Shown piece after piece: positions 30,977 through 41,157 of a stretch of 64,000 nucleotides of DNA. Made by a program: the position numbers and the translations under genes. Under the pieces are notes generated by a model that saw only the letters and a program-made list of their open reading frames with translations, made no database searches and was not told where the DNA came from. Location of the stretch: the NCBI GenBank assembly GCA_003216415.1, contig QCIY01000009.1:17645-81644 (forward strand), read 5' to 3'. How positions within the stretch are numbered: position 1 is the stretch's first letter; each line of letters opens with the position of its first letter. The stretch is from Prochlorococcus sp. AG-402-O16. Lineage in GTDB: Bacteria; Cyanobacteriota; Cyanobacteriia; PCC-6307; Cyanobiaceae.

Positions 30977-32272
30977 GTGATCGAACGTTACACATTACCC
31001 GAAATGGGGGAACTTTGGACAGAAAGCGCAAAATTCCAGAGTTGGCTTAAGGTCGAAATAGCTGCATGTGAAGCAAATTTTTCTCTTAAAAAAATTCCTG
31101 AGAATGCAATAAAAGAAATTCGTTCAAACGCAAAGTTTGATGAATCCAGAATTAAAGAAATTGAGAAAGAAGTTAAACATGATGTAATAGCATTTCTTAC
31201 AAGCGTTAATGAATTTGTCGGAGACTCTGGAAGATATATACATGTTGGTATGACCAGTAGTGATGTACTTGATACTGGTTTATCTCTTCAATTAAAAGAT
31301 TCTTGTGAAATATTATTAGAAGAGATTGAGAAACTAGAAAATGAAGTCAGATTATTAGCAAGGAAGCATAAAAATACATTAATGATTGGCAGATCACATG
31401 CTATCCATGGTGAGCCAATTTCCTTTGGTTTTAAACTTGCCGGATGGTTAGCAGAAATAATAAGAAATAAAAAAAGATTGTTATTACTGAAAGAATCCGT
31501 CGCAATTGGACAAATAAGTGGTGCAATGGGAACTTACGCAAATACAAACCCAGAAGTAGAACAAATAACTTGTGATTTACTAGGCTTAAAACCAGATACA
31601 GCCAGTACACAGGTTATCTCAAGAGATAGACATGCAGAATATGTTCAAACAATTGCGCTCGTAGGAGCTTCGCTAGATAGATTCGCGACTGAAATAAGAA
31701 ATTTACAAAGAACTGATGTTTTAGAAGTTGAGGAGGGCTTTACAAAAGGGCAAAAAGGAAGTTCTGCTATGCCTCATAAGAGAAATCCTATTCGAAGTGA
31801 AAGAGTAAGCGGTTTAGCCAGAATTTTGAGAAGTTACGTCTTGACAGCACTGGAAAATGTTCCACTTTGGCACGAAAGAGATATAAGCCATAGTTCAAAT
31901 GAACGTATCATGTTACCTGACGTATCAATCTGTTTGCATTTTATGCTCAGGGAAATGAAAGATATAGTAAGCAATTTGGAAGTTTATCCAAAAAATATGC
32001 TCAAAAATTTAAATATATATGGTGGTGTAATCTTTAGTCAGAAAGTTTTACTTTTACTTGTAGAGAAGGGCTTGTCTAGAGAAAAAGCTTATAGTTTAGT
32101 ACAAAAAAATGCGCATCAGGCCTGGAATACTCAGAATGGGAATTTCAAACAAAATATAGAGAGAGATAATGAAATAATGGATTTTATTGATCAAAGTGAC
32201 TTAGAAGAATGTTTTAATCCTTCAATTCATCTCAATAATTTAAGTGTAATATGGGAGAAGTTAGGTATCTAG
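30977..32272 (+). CDS. purB: adenylosuccinate lyase
   Basis: This 431-residue fumarase/aspartase-superfamily enzyme releases fumarate in two steps of purine synthesis. The superfamily signature GSSAMPHKRNP is at about 262-272, and the catalytic His and Ser regions TSSDVLDTG and GRSHAIHGEP are present. The start is a GTG at 30977, directly before IERYTLPEMG, the usual N-terminus. A TTGACA at 30863-30868 could be a -35 element, but no convincing -10 follows. fumC, a paralogue in the same superfamily, lies 48 bases downstream. Confidence 0.97.
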   Translation: MIERYTLPEMGELWTESAKFQSWLKVEIAACEANFSLKKIPENAIKEIRSNAKFDESRIKEIEKEVKHDVIAFLTSVNEFVGDSGRYIHVGMTSSDVLDTGLSLQLKDSCEILLEEIEKLENEVRLLARKHKNTLMIGRSHAIHGEPISFGFKLAGWLAEIIRNKKRLLLLKESVAIGQISGAMGTYANTNPEVEQITCDLLGLKPDTASTQVISRDRHAEYVQTIALVGASLDRFATEIRNLQRTDVLEVEEGFTKGQKGSSAMPHKRNPIRSERVSGLARILRSYVLTALENVPLWHERDISHSSNERIMLPDVSICLHFMLREMKDIVSNLEVYPKNMLKNLNIYGGVIFSQKVLLLLVEKGLSREKAYSLVQKNAHQAWNTQNGNFKQNIERDNEIMDFIDQSDLEECFNPSIHLNNLSVIWEKLGI

Positions 32273-32320
32273 GATTACTGAAAACCTTATCTAAGTTAAA
32301 CCAGTGTTTTCAGAGGAATA

Positions 32321-33706
32321 ATGACAAAAAACTTTAGAATTGAAAAGGATAGTATGGGAACAATAGAGGTTCCCATCGAAGCTTTATGGGGTGCTCAAAC
32401 ACAAAGATCGATATTAAATTTTTCTATTGGAGAAGAATTAATTCCAATTGAGTTAATTTATTCACTCACCCTCATAAAAAAAGCTGCTTCAATTGCGAAT
32501 TTCAATTTAGGGTTAATAGATAAAAGAAAAAAAGATTTGATTGTAGAGGCATGTACAGAAATACTTGATGGGCTTCATGATTCACAGTTTCCCTTAAAGG
32601 TTTGGCAAACAGGTAGTGGCACGCAAACAAATATGAATGTTAATGAGGTAATTTCAAATATTGCAGCATTAAAAACAAATTCAGAACTTGGTAGTAATCA
32701 ACCAATTCATCCGAATGATGATGTAAATAAATCTCAGTCAACTAATGATACTTTTCCTGCTGCTATTCAAATATCTGTTGTTAATGAAATAATCAAAAAT
32801 TTAGTTCCAACGATAAGAGAACTTACGAAGATCCTTGATAAAAAAAGTAAAGAATGGAAAGACCTTATAAAGATAGGAAGAACCCATTTTCAAGATGCAG
32901 TGCCCCTTACTTTTGGGCAAGAAATATCAGGATGGTCAGAGCAACTTAAAGATGCTGAGAGTGCGATTATTATGAGTCTTAATGAATTGTATTTCTTACC
33001 TCTGGGAGGAACTGCAGTTGGTACAGGGATTAATTGTCCAAAAGGATTTTGTGAAGAGTCTATAAAATCAATTTCAGATGACACTAATCTAATGTTCTAT
33101 AAATCAAAAAATAATTTTTCTATCATGGCCTCTCATGATCGTCTAGCTCAAGTAATGAGTCAGATAAAAATATTAGCAGGTGCATTATTTAAGATTTCAA
33201 ATGATATAAAAATTCTATCTTCGGGTCCAAGATCAGGAATATATGAATTAATTATCCCTCAAAATGAACCTGGAAGTTCTATTATGCCGGGTAAAGTGAA
33301 TCCGACTCAATGCGAAGCCTTATCAATGGTTTGCACTCAGATAATGGGTCTTGAATATGCAGTTTCAATGGCAAATTCTAGCGGCACTTTACAGATGAAT
33401 GAATATAAGCCTCTTATTGGATTTAATATTCTTACAAGTTTAAAATTACTTGAAAATGCAATAGAGAACTTCAGGATAAAATTAGTTGATGGGATGGAAC
33501 CTAATCAAAAGAAAATGAAGTTAAATTTAGAAAATTCATTAATGTTGATTACAGCCATAGTTCCAAAAGTTGGTTATGAAAAAGCAGCTGAAATTGCAAA
33601 CCTTGCCTTCAAAGAATCATTAAATTTAAAAGAGGCAACACTTAAATTAGGTTATTTAAACGAAGATGAATTTGATAAAGCAATGAATATTAATTCAATG
33701 ATTTGA
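32321..33706 (+). CDS. fumC: fumarate hydratase class II
   Basis: This 461-residue iron-independent fumarase converts fumarate and malate. The signature GSSIMPGKVNP lies at about 318-328. GSGTQTNMNVNEVISN and the catalytic GRTHFQDAVP segment are also present. It lies just behind purB, whose product releases fumarate, so the two genes connect purine synthesis to the partial TCA cycle. It converges with the helicase gene across nine bases. Confidence 0.96.
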   Translation: MTKNFRIEKDSMGTIEVPIEALWGAQTQRSILNFSIGEELIPIELIYSLTLIKKAASIANFNLGLIDKRKKDLIVEACTEILDGLHDSQFPLKVWQTGSGTQTNMNVNEVISNIAALKTNSELGSNQPIHPNDDVNKSQSTNDTFPAAIQISVVNEIIKNLVPTIRELTKILDKKSKEWKDLIKIGRTHFQDAVPLTFGQEISGWSEQLKDAESAIIMSLNELYFLPLGGTAVGTGINCPKGFCEESIKSISDDTNLMFYKSKNNFSIMASHDRLAQVMSQIKILAGALFKISNDIKILSSGPRSGIYELIIPQNEPGSSIMPGKVNPTQCEALSMVCTQIMGLEYAVSMANSSGTLQMNEYKPLIGFNILTSLKLLENAIENFRIKLVDGMEPNQKKMKLNLENSLMLITAIVPKVGYEKAAEIANLAFKESLNLKEATLKLGYLNEDEFDKAMNINSMI

Positions 33707-33715
33707 TTAAAAAAT

Positions 33716-36442
33716 TTAAGAATTATTGTCAATTCTTTTTGTTGCAGGATTAATATCTTCAGAGACTTTTATAAGTTCATTAGATTCAGAAACAGGAAAA
33801 CGATTAATAGCTTTTAATGCTAGCTTTGCTTTGCTTTTTAATTTATTACTAACACCAATACAATATTGCACTTGAGAAAGGACATCAATTGATCTTCTAA
33901 TAATCCTAACTACATCACCTTCATCTAATGAAGTATTAAAAACCAAATCTTTCCATTTTTTTCCTCTTGCCCATTCAGAAATAATTCCAGTCAACTCTGT
34001 TTCTAAATAGATAGGAATTTCAATATGAAATTTATTTTGTTGGGAAGCGACTAATTTTCTTAAACCATCTAATTCATTAAAAACATCTATTACCTTTAAA
34101 GAAGGCTTGAAATTACACCAAAGATTTGGCCTCCTTACATCAACACATATAGCTTGAATAATTGCAGCTAACTCAGGAGGATCTAAATCGTCCAAATAAC
34201 CACTGACTAAAACAAGACCAATCCATAATTCATTTTCACTTCTTATTGCACCAACTGTTTGTCCAACTTCTGTCAATTCCAAATGATTTAAACAACCAAA
34301 ATGATTCAAAATTTTAATCAAATCGGTAAAAGTTCTCCAGTTATGATTTTCTTTATCCTCAAGAAGTTTTTTTCTCATATTTATTTCTTGTTCAACATCA
34401 ACAATTCTTTTTCTATATTTCTTTAATTTCCTAGAGTCTCCAAATCTATGTGCGGCATGATCATTGACTGTTTCTTCTAAATTATTAATTTGTTGCTGTT
34501 GTGCTAAAACTTCCGTTGTCAGATCATATTGTGGAGTTTGTAAATCATTTTTTTTAGAAACTTCTAAAATTCGATCCGCATAATACTGCGACATATCATC
34601 TCCCCTAACCACCTCTCCAGAAAAATACATCTTTGGTGCTTCAAGTCCTAAGACATCAATTACATCCAAATCATTAAAGATACTAACTATGTATGAGGGT
34701 TTTATAAGAATAAATAAATTATCAATTGTCAAACACAATAAACTCTTAATTTTTTGGGATTCATATATTTTCTTACAAATTAATCCTGGAACAATTTTTC
34801 TTTTTATTTGAGGAGCTTTGATTGAAATTAAGCTACCATCTTTAATATATGGAAGTGCATTAGTGATCTCTTCTGATAATTTTTCTGCTGCTTGTTTTTC
34901 TAAAATTTTCAAGAGTCTTCTCTCTTCTTTAAGACGATTTTGTAACTTTTCGTAGGCATCAAAATCTTTCCATGAAACGTTAGATGTAATTTTTTTTAAT
35001 TCAATTAAATCCTTATTTAAATTTTCAAGAATTATATTCTCACCTGAGGATTCACCTAAATATAAAAAACTACCAAAACTTCTTTTAATTAATTCTTTAG
35101 ATTTCTCTAAAGTATAACTTTGTAAAAGATTAAGTACCATTCCATAGCTAGGAGTGAATTGACTCTCTAAAGAATTTGGTTTGCTAATAGCCAGTGCACT
35201 TGCTTCTTTAGCACCTTCGAATCTTGTTTGTAATGTAACAACATATCCTTGGGTATCTTTTCCTCTTCTTCCAGCTCTTCCTGACATTTGCAAAAATTCA
35301 CTGCTAAATAATAATCTATGCCCATCTTCTGTCCTTTTTGATAAAGAAGAAATAATAGTTGTTCTTGCGGGCATATTAATTCCTGCAGCTAGAGTTTCAG
35401 TTGCAAAAACAACTTTTATCAAACCTTGCTGAAATAATTCCTCAACCAATTCTTTCCATGCAGGCAATAATCCAGCATGATGAGATGCAATACCGCGTTT
35501 TAATGCCTCGCATTGCGATTTATCTTTAATTGCTTCTTGATTATTTTTAAGATAAACATCTAATTTTTGGGATATCATATTTGCTTCTGAATAACTTACT
35601 AAAGTTAAATCTTTTATATTCTCAATAGCCTTGTCACATCCTCTTCTACTAAAAATAAAATAAATAGCTGGCAACATATTTCTTTCCGCTAGTTTCGAGA
35701 TCACAAAGCCGATTGAGGGAGACTTTGGTTGCATTATCCTGCCCACTTTTCTTCTCATTTTCTGCCCTTTAGGAGATCTCCAAATCTTGCAGTTTGGATG
35801 AATTCCATTACCCTTATTATTTAAAAGTGGATGGAGGCCTTTAACACTACAAAAAATAAAATCAAGCGGAACTGGTCTCTTATCACTATTAATTAGTACT
35901 GTAGGTCCATGAACTTTTTCTATCCAATTTTGCAGTTGATCTGCATTAGCTATTGTTGCTGATAAAGCTATTATTTGAGTTCTAGTAGGGCAATGGATTA
36001 TAGTTTCCTCCCAAACTGTGCCTCTTTGGGGGTCATTCATGTAATGACATTCATCAAGAATCACAGATTCTAAGTTTTCAAGGGGATCATCAAATTCATC
36101 AAATTCGCCATAAAGCATGTTCCTAAAAATCTCAGTCGTCATTACTAAGATTGGTGCTTCTCTATTTAAACTTATATCTCCAGTTAAAAGACCAACTTTA
36201 TTCTCACCATATTGATTAGCAAAATCTCTAAACTTTTGGTTTGATAGGGCCTTTAAAGGTGTTGTATAAAAAACTCTGCTGTCATGAGATAAACCTCTAT
36301 ATATAGCAAATTCACCTATCAATGTTTTACCCGAACCTGTTGGTGCCGTTAAAACAACAGAATTTCCGCTATTAATAGCTCGTATTGCCTCTAATTGGAA
36401 ATCATCTAGCGGAAAGGGGAAATATTCCTCTAAATTAAGCAA
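33716..36442 (-). CDS. Ski2/Mtr4-like DExH RNA helicase
   Basis: This 908-residue superfamily 2 helicase shows Walker A APTGSGKT at 33-40, DECH at 130-133, SAT in IIALSATIAN, and a C-terminal RecA domain ending in QMSGRAGRRGKDTQGYV. A long middle region and the DSHCT-like C-terminal domain (about 750-890) follow, as in Ski2/Mtr4 exosome helicases and the cyanobacterial/plant ISE2 relatives. A role in RNA processing is inferred from the family. The start appears to be a TTG at 36442; no ATG or GTG lies upstream in frame or in the first 90 codons. Confidence 0.9.
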   Translation of the reverse strand: MLNLEEYFPFPLDDFQLEAIRAINSGNSVVLTAPTGSGKTLIGEFAIYRGLSHDSRVFYTTPLKALSNQKFRDFANQYGENKVGLLTGDISLNREAPILVMTTEIFRNMLYGEFDEFDDPLENLESVILDECHYMNDPQRGTVWEETIIHCPTRTQIIALSATIANADQLQNWIEKVHGPTVLINSDKRPVPLDFIFCSVKGLHPLLNNKGNGIHPNCKIWRSPKGQKMRRKVGRIMQPKSPSIGFVISKLAERNMLPAIYFIFSRRGCDKAIENIKDLTLVSYSEANMISQKLDVYLKNNQEAIKDKSQCEALKRGIASHHAGLLPAWKELVEELFQQGLIKVVFATETLAAGINMPARTTIISSLSKRTEDGHRLLFSSEFLQMSGRAGRRGKDTQGYVVTLQTRFEGAKEASALAISKPNSLESQFTPSYGMVLNLLQSYTLEKSKELIKRSFGSFLYLGESSGENIILENLNKDLIELKKITSNVSWKDFDAYEKLQNRLKEERRLLKILEKQAAEKLSEEITNALPYIKDGSLISIKAPQIKRKIVPGLICKKIYESQKIKSLLCLTIDNLFILIKPSYIVSIFNDLDVIDVLGLEAPKMYFSGEVVRGDDMSQYYADRILEVSKKNDLQTPQYDLTTEVLAQQQQINNLEETVNDHAAHRFGDSRKLKKYRKRIVDVEQEINMRKKLLEDKENHNWRTFTDLIKILNHFGCLNHLELTEVGQTVGAIRSENELWIGLVLVSGYLDDLDPPELAAIIQAICVDVRRPNLWCNFKPSLKVIDVFNELDGLRKLVASQQNKFHIEIPIYLETELTGIISEWARGKKWKDLVFNTSLDEGDVVRIIRRSIDVLSQVQYCIGVSNKLKSKAKLALKAINRFPVSESNELIKVSEDINPATKRIDNNS

Positions 36443-36581
36443 TAATTGTGATTGAAGAGATGATGAGTTAACTTCTTAATATATGATCTATATAGATATT
36501 AATAAACAAAAAATACCTTGCAAACTTTAATAGGAAATCTAAATCTTTTTAATTAAATCCACTATATTTTATTTTGCCAAA

Positions 36582-37721
36582 ATGAAAAAAATAAAAATTC
36601 CAAAAAATAGAATCCGTAAATTAAAAACATTTTCTTTAGGTAAAAAATCATTCGAGCTTCTAAGTTTAAATTCGCAAAACAAAAAACTTATAGACTTATG
36701 CAGTAATGATTATTTTGGATTAAGTAGGGACAAGGATTTAATAAAAGCTGCCTATCAAATAAGCCTTTTAGAAGGTTTTGGTTCAGGTAGCTCTAGGTTT
36801 ATTACAGGTTCAAGACCAATACATAAATTATTAGAAAGAGAACTTGCCAAGTGGCTTAATCAAGAGAAAGTATTACTTTTCCCAAGCGGATTTCAAGCAA
36901 ATATAGCCGCTATCCAGACTTTAGCAAACAGAAATAGTATCGTAATAGCAGATAAATTGATCCATAACTCTTTATTGGTTGGAGTCAAAGCTGCTCAAGC
37001 AAAACTGGTTCGATTTTCACACAATAATTTAAAAGATTTAGAAGATAAAATTCTTAAATCTAACCCCACAAAAAATTCCATTTTAGTTGTTGTTGAATCT
37101 CTTTATAGCATGGAGGGATCAATTGCTCCGCTCAGAGAAATAACTGAAATTTGCAAAAAAAATAGTGTTCAAGTATTAGTTGACGAAGCACATGCAATTG
37201 GGATCTTGGGTCCTGAAGGCAGGGGTTTAAGTTTTAATTGCCGTTCGGATATAACTATGATTACGGGAACTTTTGGAAAAGCATTTGGAAGCGGTGGAGC
37301 TTTCATCGCATCCAATTCAGAAATTGGTGAATATATTATCCAAACAAGTGGTGCATTTAGGTATACAACCGCGCTTGCTCCATCTTTAGCTGCTGGGGCA
37401 CTAGAAGGTTTAAAAAAAATTTTAGAAAATAAAGAATGGGGTAATAATTTGTTATGTTCTGCGAAAGTATGGAAAGATGAAATTATTAAAAATTTTAGTT
37501 TTCCAGTTCAAGGAGATTCTCACATTTTATCAATTATTATTGGCCAAGAAGAAAAGGCAGTTTATCTACAAAAATATCTCGAAAAAAATGGGTTTTTAGC
37601 AATTGCGATTAGACCTCCAACTGTTCCAGTTGGGCAATCAAGAATCAGAATAACAATAAGAAGAGACTTAGATTTTAATCTGCTAAAGAATTTTATTGCT
37701 GTATTAAAAGAGTTTAAATGA
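36582..37721 (+). CDS. bioF: 8-amino-7-oxononanoate synthase
   Basis: This 379-residue PLP enzyme condenses pimeloyl-ACP with alanine in biotin synthesis. The PLP lysine is Lys233 in TGTFGKAFGSGG. Other alpha-oxoamine-synthase motifs are SNDYFGLS (about 40-47), GSGSSRFITG and VDEAHAIGILG. It is the first gene of bioF-bioK-bioC-bioD-bioA, where all neighbours overlap or abut. bioB is not in the window. Confidence 0.96.
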   Translation: MKKIKIPKNRIRKLKTFSLGKKSFELLSLNSQNKKLIDLCSNDYFGLSRDKDLIKAAYQISLLEGFGSGSSRFITGSRPIHKLLERELAKWLNQEKVLLFPSGFQANIAAIQTLANRNSIVIADKLIHNSLLVGVKAAQAKLVRFSHNNLKDLEDKILKSNPTKNSILVVVESLYSMEGSIAPLREITEICKKNSVQVLVDEAHAIGILGPEGRGLSFNCRSDITMITGTFGKAFGSGGAFIASNSEIGEYIIQTSGAFRYTTALAPSLAAGALEGLKKILENKEWGNNLLCSAKVWKDEIIKNFSFPVQGDSHILSIIIGQEEKAVYLQKYLEKNGFLAIAIRPPTVPVGQSRIRITIRRDLDFNLLKNFIAVLKEFK

Positions 37722-38422
37722 AACAAATTATTACTCAACATGGGTGGGGACTTAATAAACATATCTGGGATGATTATAAAGTTAATTTTTTAAATAATAA
37801 TTGGCATTGGCAAGATAATGAAAGAGGCTATTTTTCGACAAATAATTATCAAGCAAAATGGATTAAAAGCGATTCTAAAAAAGAAATCAGAATGACTTTA
37901 TGCCATTCATATGGTTTTCATTTAATGCAAAAAAAAATTTTAGAAGAAGCAACTCATATTGTTCTTATCAATTCTTTTAATAATTTTCTTCCTGTAAGTA
38001 ATAAGAGAAACTTTATTTTGAGGTCTCTAAAAAGAATGGAAAAAAAAATCATACAAGATGAACCTAAGTATATGTTGAAAGAATTTATAAATAGATCATT
38101 TATGCCAAATGATATAAATAATAGTTTTAAAAATATCTTTTATAAAAGTTTAGAGAGTTTAAATAAAACTCTTCTTTTAAGTGATTTAAAAGAACTTTAC
38201 ATTAATAGAGATTTTCCAGTATTTCTTAAAAAAAATTGCAAAATTATTTTTATAAAATCAGAAAATGATTTAATTCTTGATAACGAATCAAATAATAACT
38301 TTTTAGATTTCTTAAATAAAACACTTTATAGTAAGCCAATTTTAATTAAATTAGCTCAGCAAGGGCATTGCTTGAATAATTTAAATTTACACGAGATTTT
38401 ACTTAATACATTTAATGATTGA
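37718..38422 (+). CDS. bioK: pimeloyl-ACP methyl ester esterase, BioK type
   Basis: This 234-residue alpha/beta-hydrolase-like protein overlaps bioF by four bases and precedes bioC. Its place between BioF and the methyltransferase BioC predicts the esterase that removes the methyl group from pimeloyl-ACP methyl ester. Picocyanobacteria use BioK, a form unrelated in sequence to BioH. The likely nucleophile is Ser64 in LCHSYGFHL, where the usual first Gly of GxSxG is Cys. A late QQGHCLNN supplies the probable catalytic His. The early QHGWG fits the oxyanion region. Activity is inferred from family and context. Confidence 0.8.
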   Translation: MKQIITQHGWGLNKHIWDDYKVNFLNNNWHWQDNERGYFSTNNYQAKWIKSDSKKEIRMTLCHSYGFHLMQKKILEEATHIVLINSFNNFLPVSNKRNFILRSLKRMEKKIIQDEPKYMLKEFINRSFMPNDINNSFKNIFYKSLESLNKTLLLSDLKELYINRDFPVFLKKNCKIIFIKSENDLILDNESNNNFLDFLNKTLYSKPILIKLAQQGHCLNNLNLHEILLNTFND

Positions 38423-39185
38423 AATGGATAATAAAAAATGGAATGAGAAAATAAAAAATAATTTCAATGATGCTGCTTATCGGTATTTAGAGTATTCAAA
38501 TATTCAGAAGTTTTTTGCAGAAAAGATTGTTCAATTTATCAAAGAATTAAATCCCAAAAAAAAAGGTGAATGGATAGATCTAGGATCAGGACCAGGACTA
38601 TTAGCTGATGAAATAGAAAAAACATTTTCTTCCCAAAAAGTATCCAGAATTGATTTCAGCAAAAAAATGCTTCTTGAGAATAAATTATCTAGTAAAAAAA
38701 TTATATGGGATTTGAATAATGATTTACCTCCTGAAATCAATAACTGTTCTCTATTAACATCAAACTTTTGCATCCATTGGTTAAACAAGCCAGAAAAGAT
38801 AATAAAAAATTGGTTTAGTAAATTAATACCTGGAGGTTTTTTAATCATTTCATATCCAACAAAAGATAGTTTTCCTGAATGGAAAGATACTTGTAGAAAA
38901 ATTGATATTGAATATAGTGGTCTTAATTTCCTTTGCACTAAAGAATTATTAAAAGATTTCAAAACACATGAAATACATTATTCAGAAAAGTTTAATTATC
39001 TTGAAAATTTTGAAGATGTATATAAGCTTTTTAAAAGCATTAAAAATATAGGGGCACATTCAACAAATACTAAACGCAAAACAGTGAAAGAGTTAAAAGA
39101 AATTCAAAAGTTTTGGCCAAAGAATTACAATAATACAGTAAACCTTTCATGGCAAATTGAGATTCAAATCATAAAAAAATTATGA
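38415..39185 (+). CDS. bioC: malonyl-ACP O-methyltransferase
   Basis: This 256-residue class I SAM methyltransferase caps malonyl-ACP so that fatty acid synthesis can build the pimeloyl chain. SAM motif I is DLGSGPG at 55-61, and IHWLNKPEKII follows at about 118-128. It overlaps bioK by eight bases when the first ATG is used; a second ATG at 38424 is an equally plausible start. It overlaps bioD by four bases. Sequence drift is high, as is usual for BioC, but the operon position is decisive. Confidence 0.88.
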   Translation: MIEMDNKKWNEKIKNNFNDAAYRYLEYSNIQKFFAEKIVQFIKELNPKKKGEWIDLGSGPGLLADEIEKTFSSQKVSRIDFSKKMLLENKLSSKKIIWDLNNDLPPEINNCSLLTSNFCIHWLNKPEKIIKNWFSKLIPGGFLIISYPTKDSFPEWKDTCRKIDIEYSGLNFLCTKELLKDFKTHEIHYSEKFNYLENFEDVYKLFKSIKNIGAHSTNTKRKTVKELKEIQKFWPKNYNNTVNLSWQIEIQIIKKL

Positions 39186-39847
39186 GTAATCATGATAGTA
39201 TTTTCAAATTTATAATTTGTGGAACAGATACTAATATCGGTAAAACTTTAATAAGCTCTTTTTTCGTTAAAGGATTAAATTCCTTTTATTGGAAGCCTAT
39301 TCAAAGTGGTATTGAATCGCAAACTGATAGTCAAACTGTTGAAAAGCTTGCACAAGTAAGTAAAGAGAAAATCATTAAAGAGGCTTATGTCTTTACAAAA
39401 CCTCTTTCACCTCATTGGGCTGCTGAAATAGATCAAAAAACTATTAACTTTGACATGTTGAGATTGCCAAAAGTAAAAGGCTCATTAATTATAGAAACTG
39501 CGGGTGGATTAATGGTTCCAATAACACGCAATTTTTTGCAAATAGATCAAATAAAACAATGGGATCTTCCCGTAATACTTGTATGTAAGAGTTCACTTGG
39601 CACTCTTAACCATACCCTGCTTAGTATTGAGGCCTTAAAACGAAGAAATATTGAGATTTTAGGTTTAGTAGTCAATGGCGAAAAACACTTAGATAATCCA
39701 AAAACTCTAGTTGATTTCAGTGGTATTCCATTAATTACTGAATTTCCTTACATCAAAAAAATGGACTCAAATAATTTAGATATACTATGGAAAGAACTAG
39801 ACATCAAAAATAGGTTGATCTCACTTTTAAACTCAAAAATAAGTTAA
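39182..39847 (+). CDS. bioD: dethiobiotin synthetase
   Basis: This 221-residue ATP-dependent carboxylase closes the ureido ring of dethiobiotin. The P-loop GTDTNIGKT is at 14-22, and the conserved Lys/substrate segment WKPIQSGIE is at about 38-46. ETAGGLMVPI provides the switch-like motif. It starts within the bioC stop (ATGA), and bioA begins on the base after its own stop. Confidence 0.95.
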   Translation: MSNHDSIFKFIICGTDTNIGKTLISSFFVKGLNSFYWKPIQSGIESQTDSQTVEKLAQVSKEKIIKEAYVFTKPLSPHWAAEIDQKTINFDMLRLPKVKGSLIIETAGGLMVPITRNFLQIDQIKQWDLPVILVCKSSLGTLNHTLLSIEALKRRNIEILGLVVNGEKHLDNPKTLVDFSGIPLITEFPYIKKMDSNNLDILWKELDIKNRLISLLNSKIS

Positions 39848-41149
39848 ATGAAATCTTTGGATTCAAACACTCCAAATCAAGATTGGCATCCAAATATTTG
39901 GCCACCTTTTACTCAAATCAATACCAGTAAACCGCAAATAGAAGTAACTCATGGTAAAGATGCGCTCATATTTACTAAAGATCCTAAAAAAGAGCTGATA
40001 GATGCAATAAGTAGTTGGTGGGTAACTCTGCACGGCCATAGTAACGAATATATTGCGAATGCCATTTTCGATCAAGCAAAAAACCTTGAACAAGTTATTT
40101 TTGCTGATTTCTTACATCCGCAGGCAAGGAAATTGGCAGAAAGGCTTAGTAAATTAACAAAACTAGAACGATTATTCTTTTCTGATAACGGTTCTACTGC
40201 AGTGGAGGTAGCTTTAAAAATCGCTTTCCAATCATGGCAAAATAGAGGAGAGACAAGATCTCAAATAGTAGCTTTTGAAGGGGCATATCATGGTGATACA
40301 TTTGGGGCAATGGCTTTAGGTGAAAGAAATATTTTTAATGAGAATTTTGATAATCTTATGTTCCCAGTAAAGAGAGTCCCATGGCCCTCAACTTGGTTGG
40401 ATGATGAAAAAGTAGAACGCAAAGAAAATGAAGCAATCCAAAAATTAGAAACTCTACTTAAAACTCCCACAGTAGCAGTTATCCTTGAGCCACTTGTTCA
40501 AGGCGCAGGAGGGATGAATATGGTTAGGCCTAAGTTTATTAAAAAAGTTTCAGAAATCATAAAAAATCATAATTCTTTATTAATTGCAGATGAAGTATTA
40601 ACTGGTTTTGGAAGATGTGGGAGCCTTTTTGCATTTCAAAAAGCAAAAATTATTCCTGATTTAATAAGTATTTCAAAAGGCTTAACTGGTGGATTTTTAC
40701 CAATGGGGATTACTTTATGTAATGAAAAAATTTTTCAATCCTTTATAGATGAGTCTCCAAGAAAAACTTTTTGGCATGGTCATAGTTTTACTGCTAATCC
40801 TTTAGGTTGCGCTGCAGCAAATGCTAGTCTCGATTTATTAGAAAAAGAACCACAAAAATATTTTTCACTTGAAGAAAAACATTTATCTCATTTAATTAAA
40901 TTTAAAAAATTACCTTACATAAAAAAGATTAGAGTATCAGGTACTATTGCTGCTTTCGATTTAGAGATTGGCGATAAAAAAGGTTATTTTAACAACATAG
41001 GAAAAGAAATAAAGAGTCTAGCTATAGAAAAAGGTTTATTTATAAGGCCTCTCGGTAATGTTATTTATCTGTTGCCGCCTCTTTGTATTACCGATAATCA
41101 ATTAGATAAAAGTTACTGGATAATAAGTCAAATATTAGAAAATCTATAA
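39848..41149 (+). CDS. bioA: adenosylmethionine-8-amino-7-oxononanoate aminotransferase
   Basis: This 433-residue class III aminotransferase converts the BioF product to 7,8-diaminononanoate with SAM as amino donor. The PLP lysine is Lys277 in SISKGLTGGFLP. Upstream motifs include WHPNIWPPFTQ, SSWWVTLHGH (the SAM-type substrate region), FSDNGSTAVEVA and DEVLTGFGR. It is the final gene of the operon and converges with the DUF3143 gene after eight bases. Confidence 0.96.
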   Translation: MKSLDSNTPNQDWHPNIWPPFTQINTSKPQIEVTHGKDALIFTKDPKKELIDAISSWWVTLHGHSNEYIANAIFDQAKNLEQVIFADFLHPQARKLAERLSKLTKLERLFFSDNGSTAVEVALKIAFQSWQNRGETRSQIVAFEGAYHGDTFGAMALGERNIFNENFDNLMFPVKRVPWPSTWLDDEKVERKENEAIQKLETLLKTPTVAVILEPLVQGAGGMNMVRPKFIKKVSEIIKNHNSLLIADEVLTGFGRCGSLFAFQKAKIIPDLISISKGLTGGFLPMGITLCNEKIFQSFIDESPRKTFWHGHSFTANPLGCAAANASLDLLEKEPQKYFSLEEKHLSHLIKFKKLPYIKKIRVSGTIAAFDLEIGDKKGYFNNIGKEIKSLAIEKGLFIRPLGNVIYLLPPLCITDNQLDKSYWIISQILENL

Positions 41150-41157
41150 ATAAAAAT

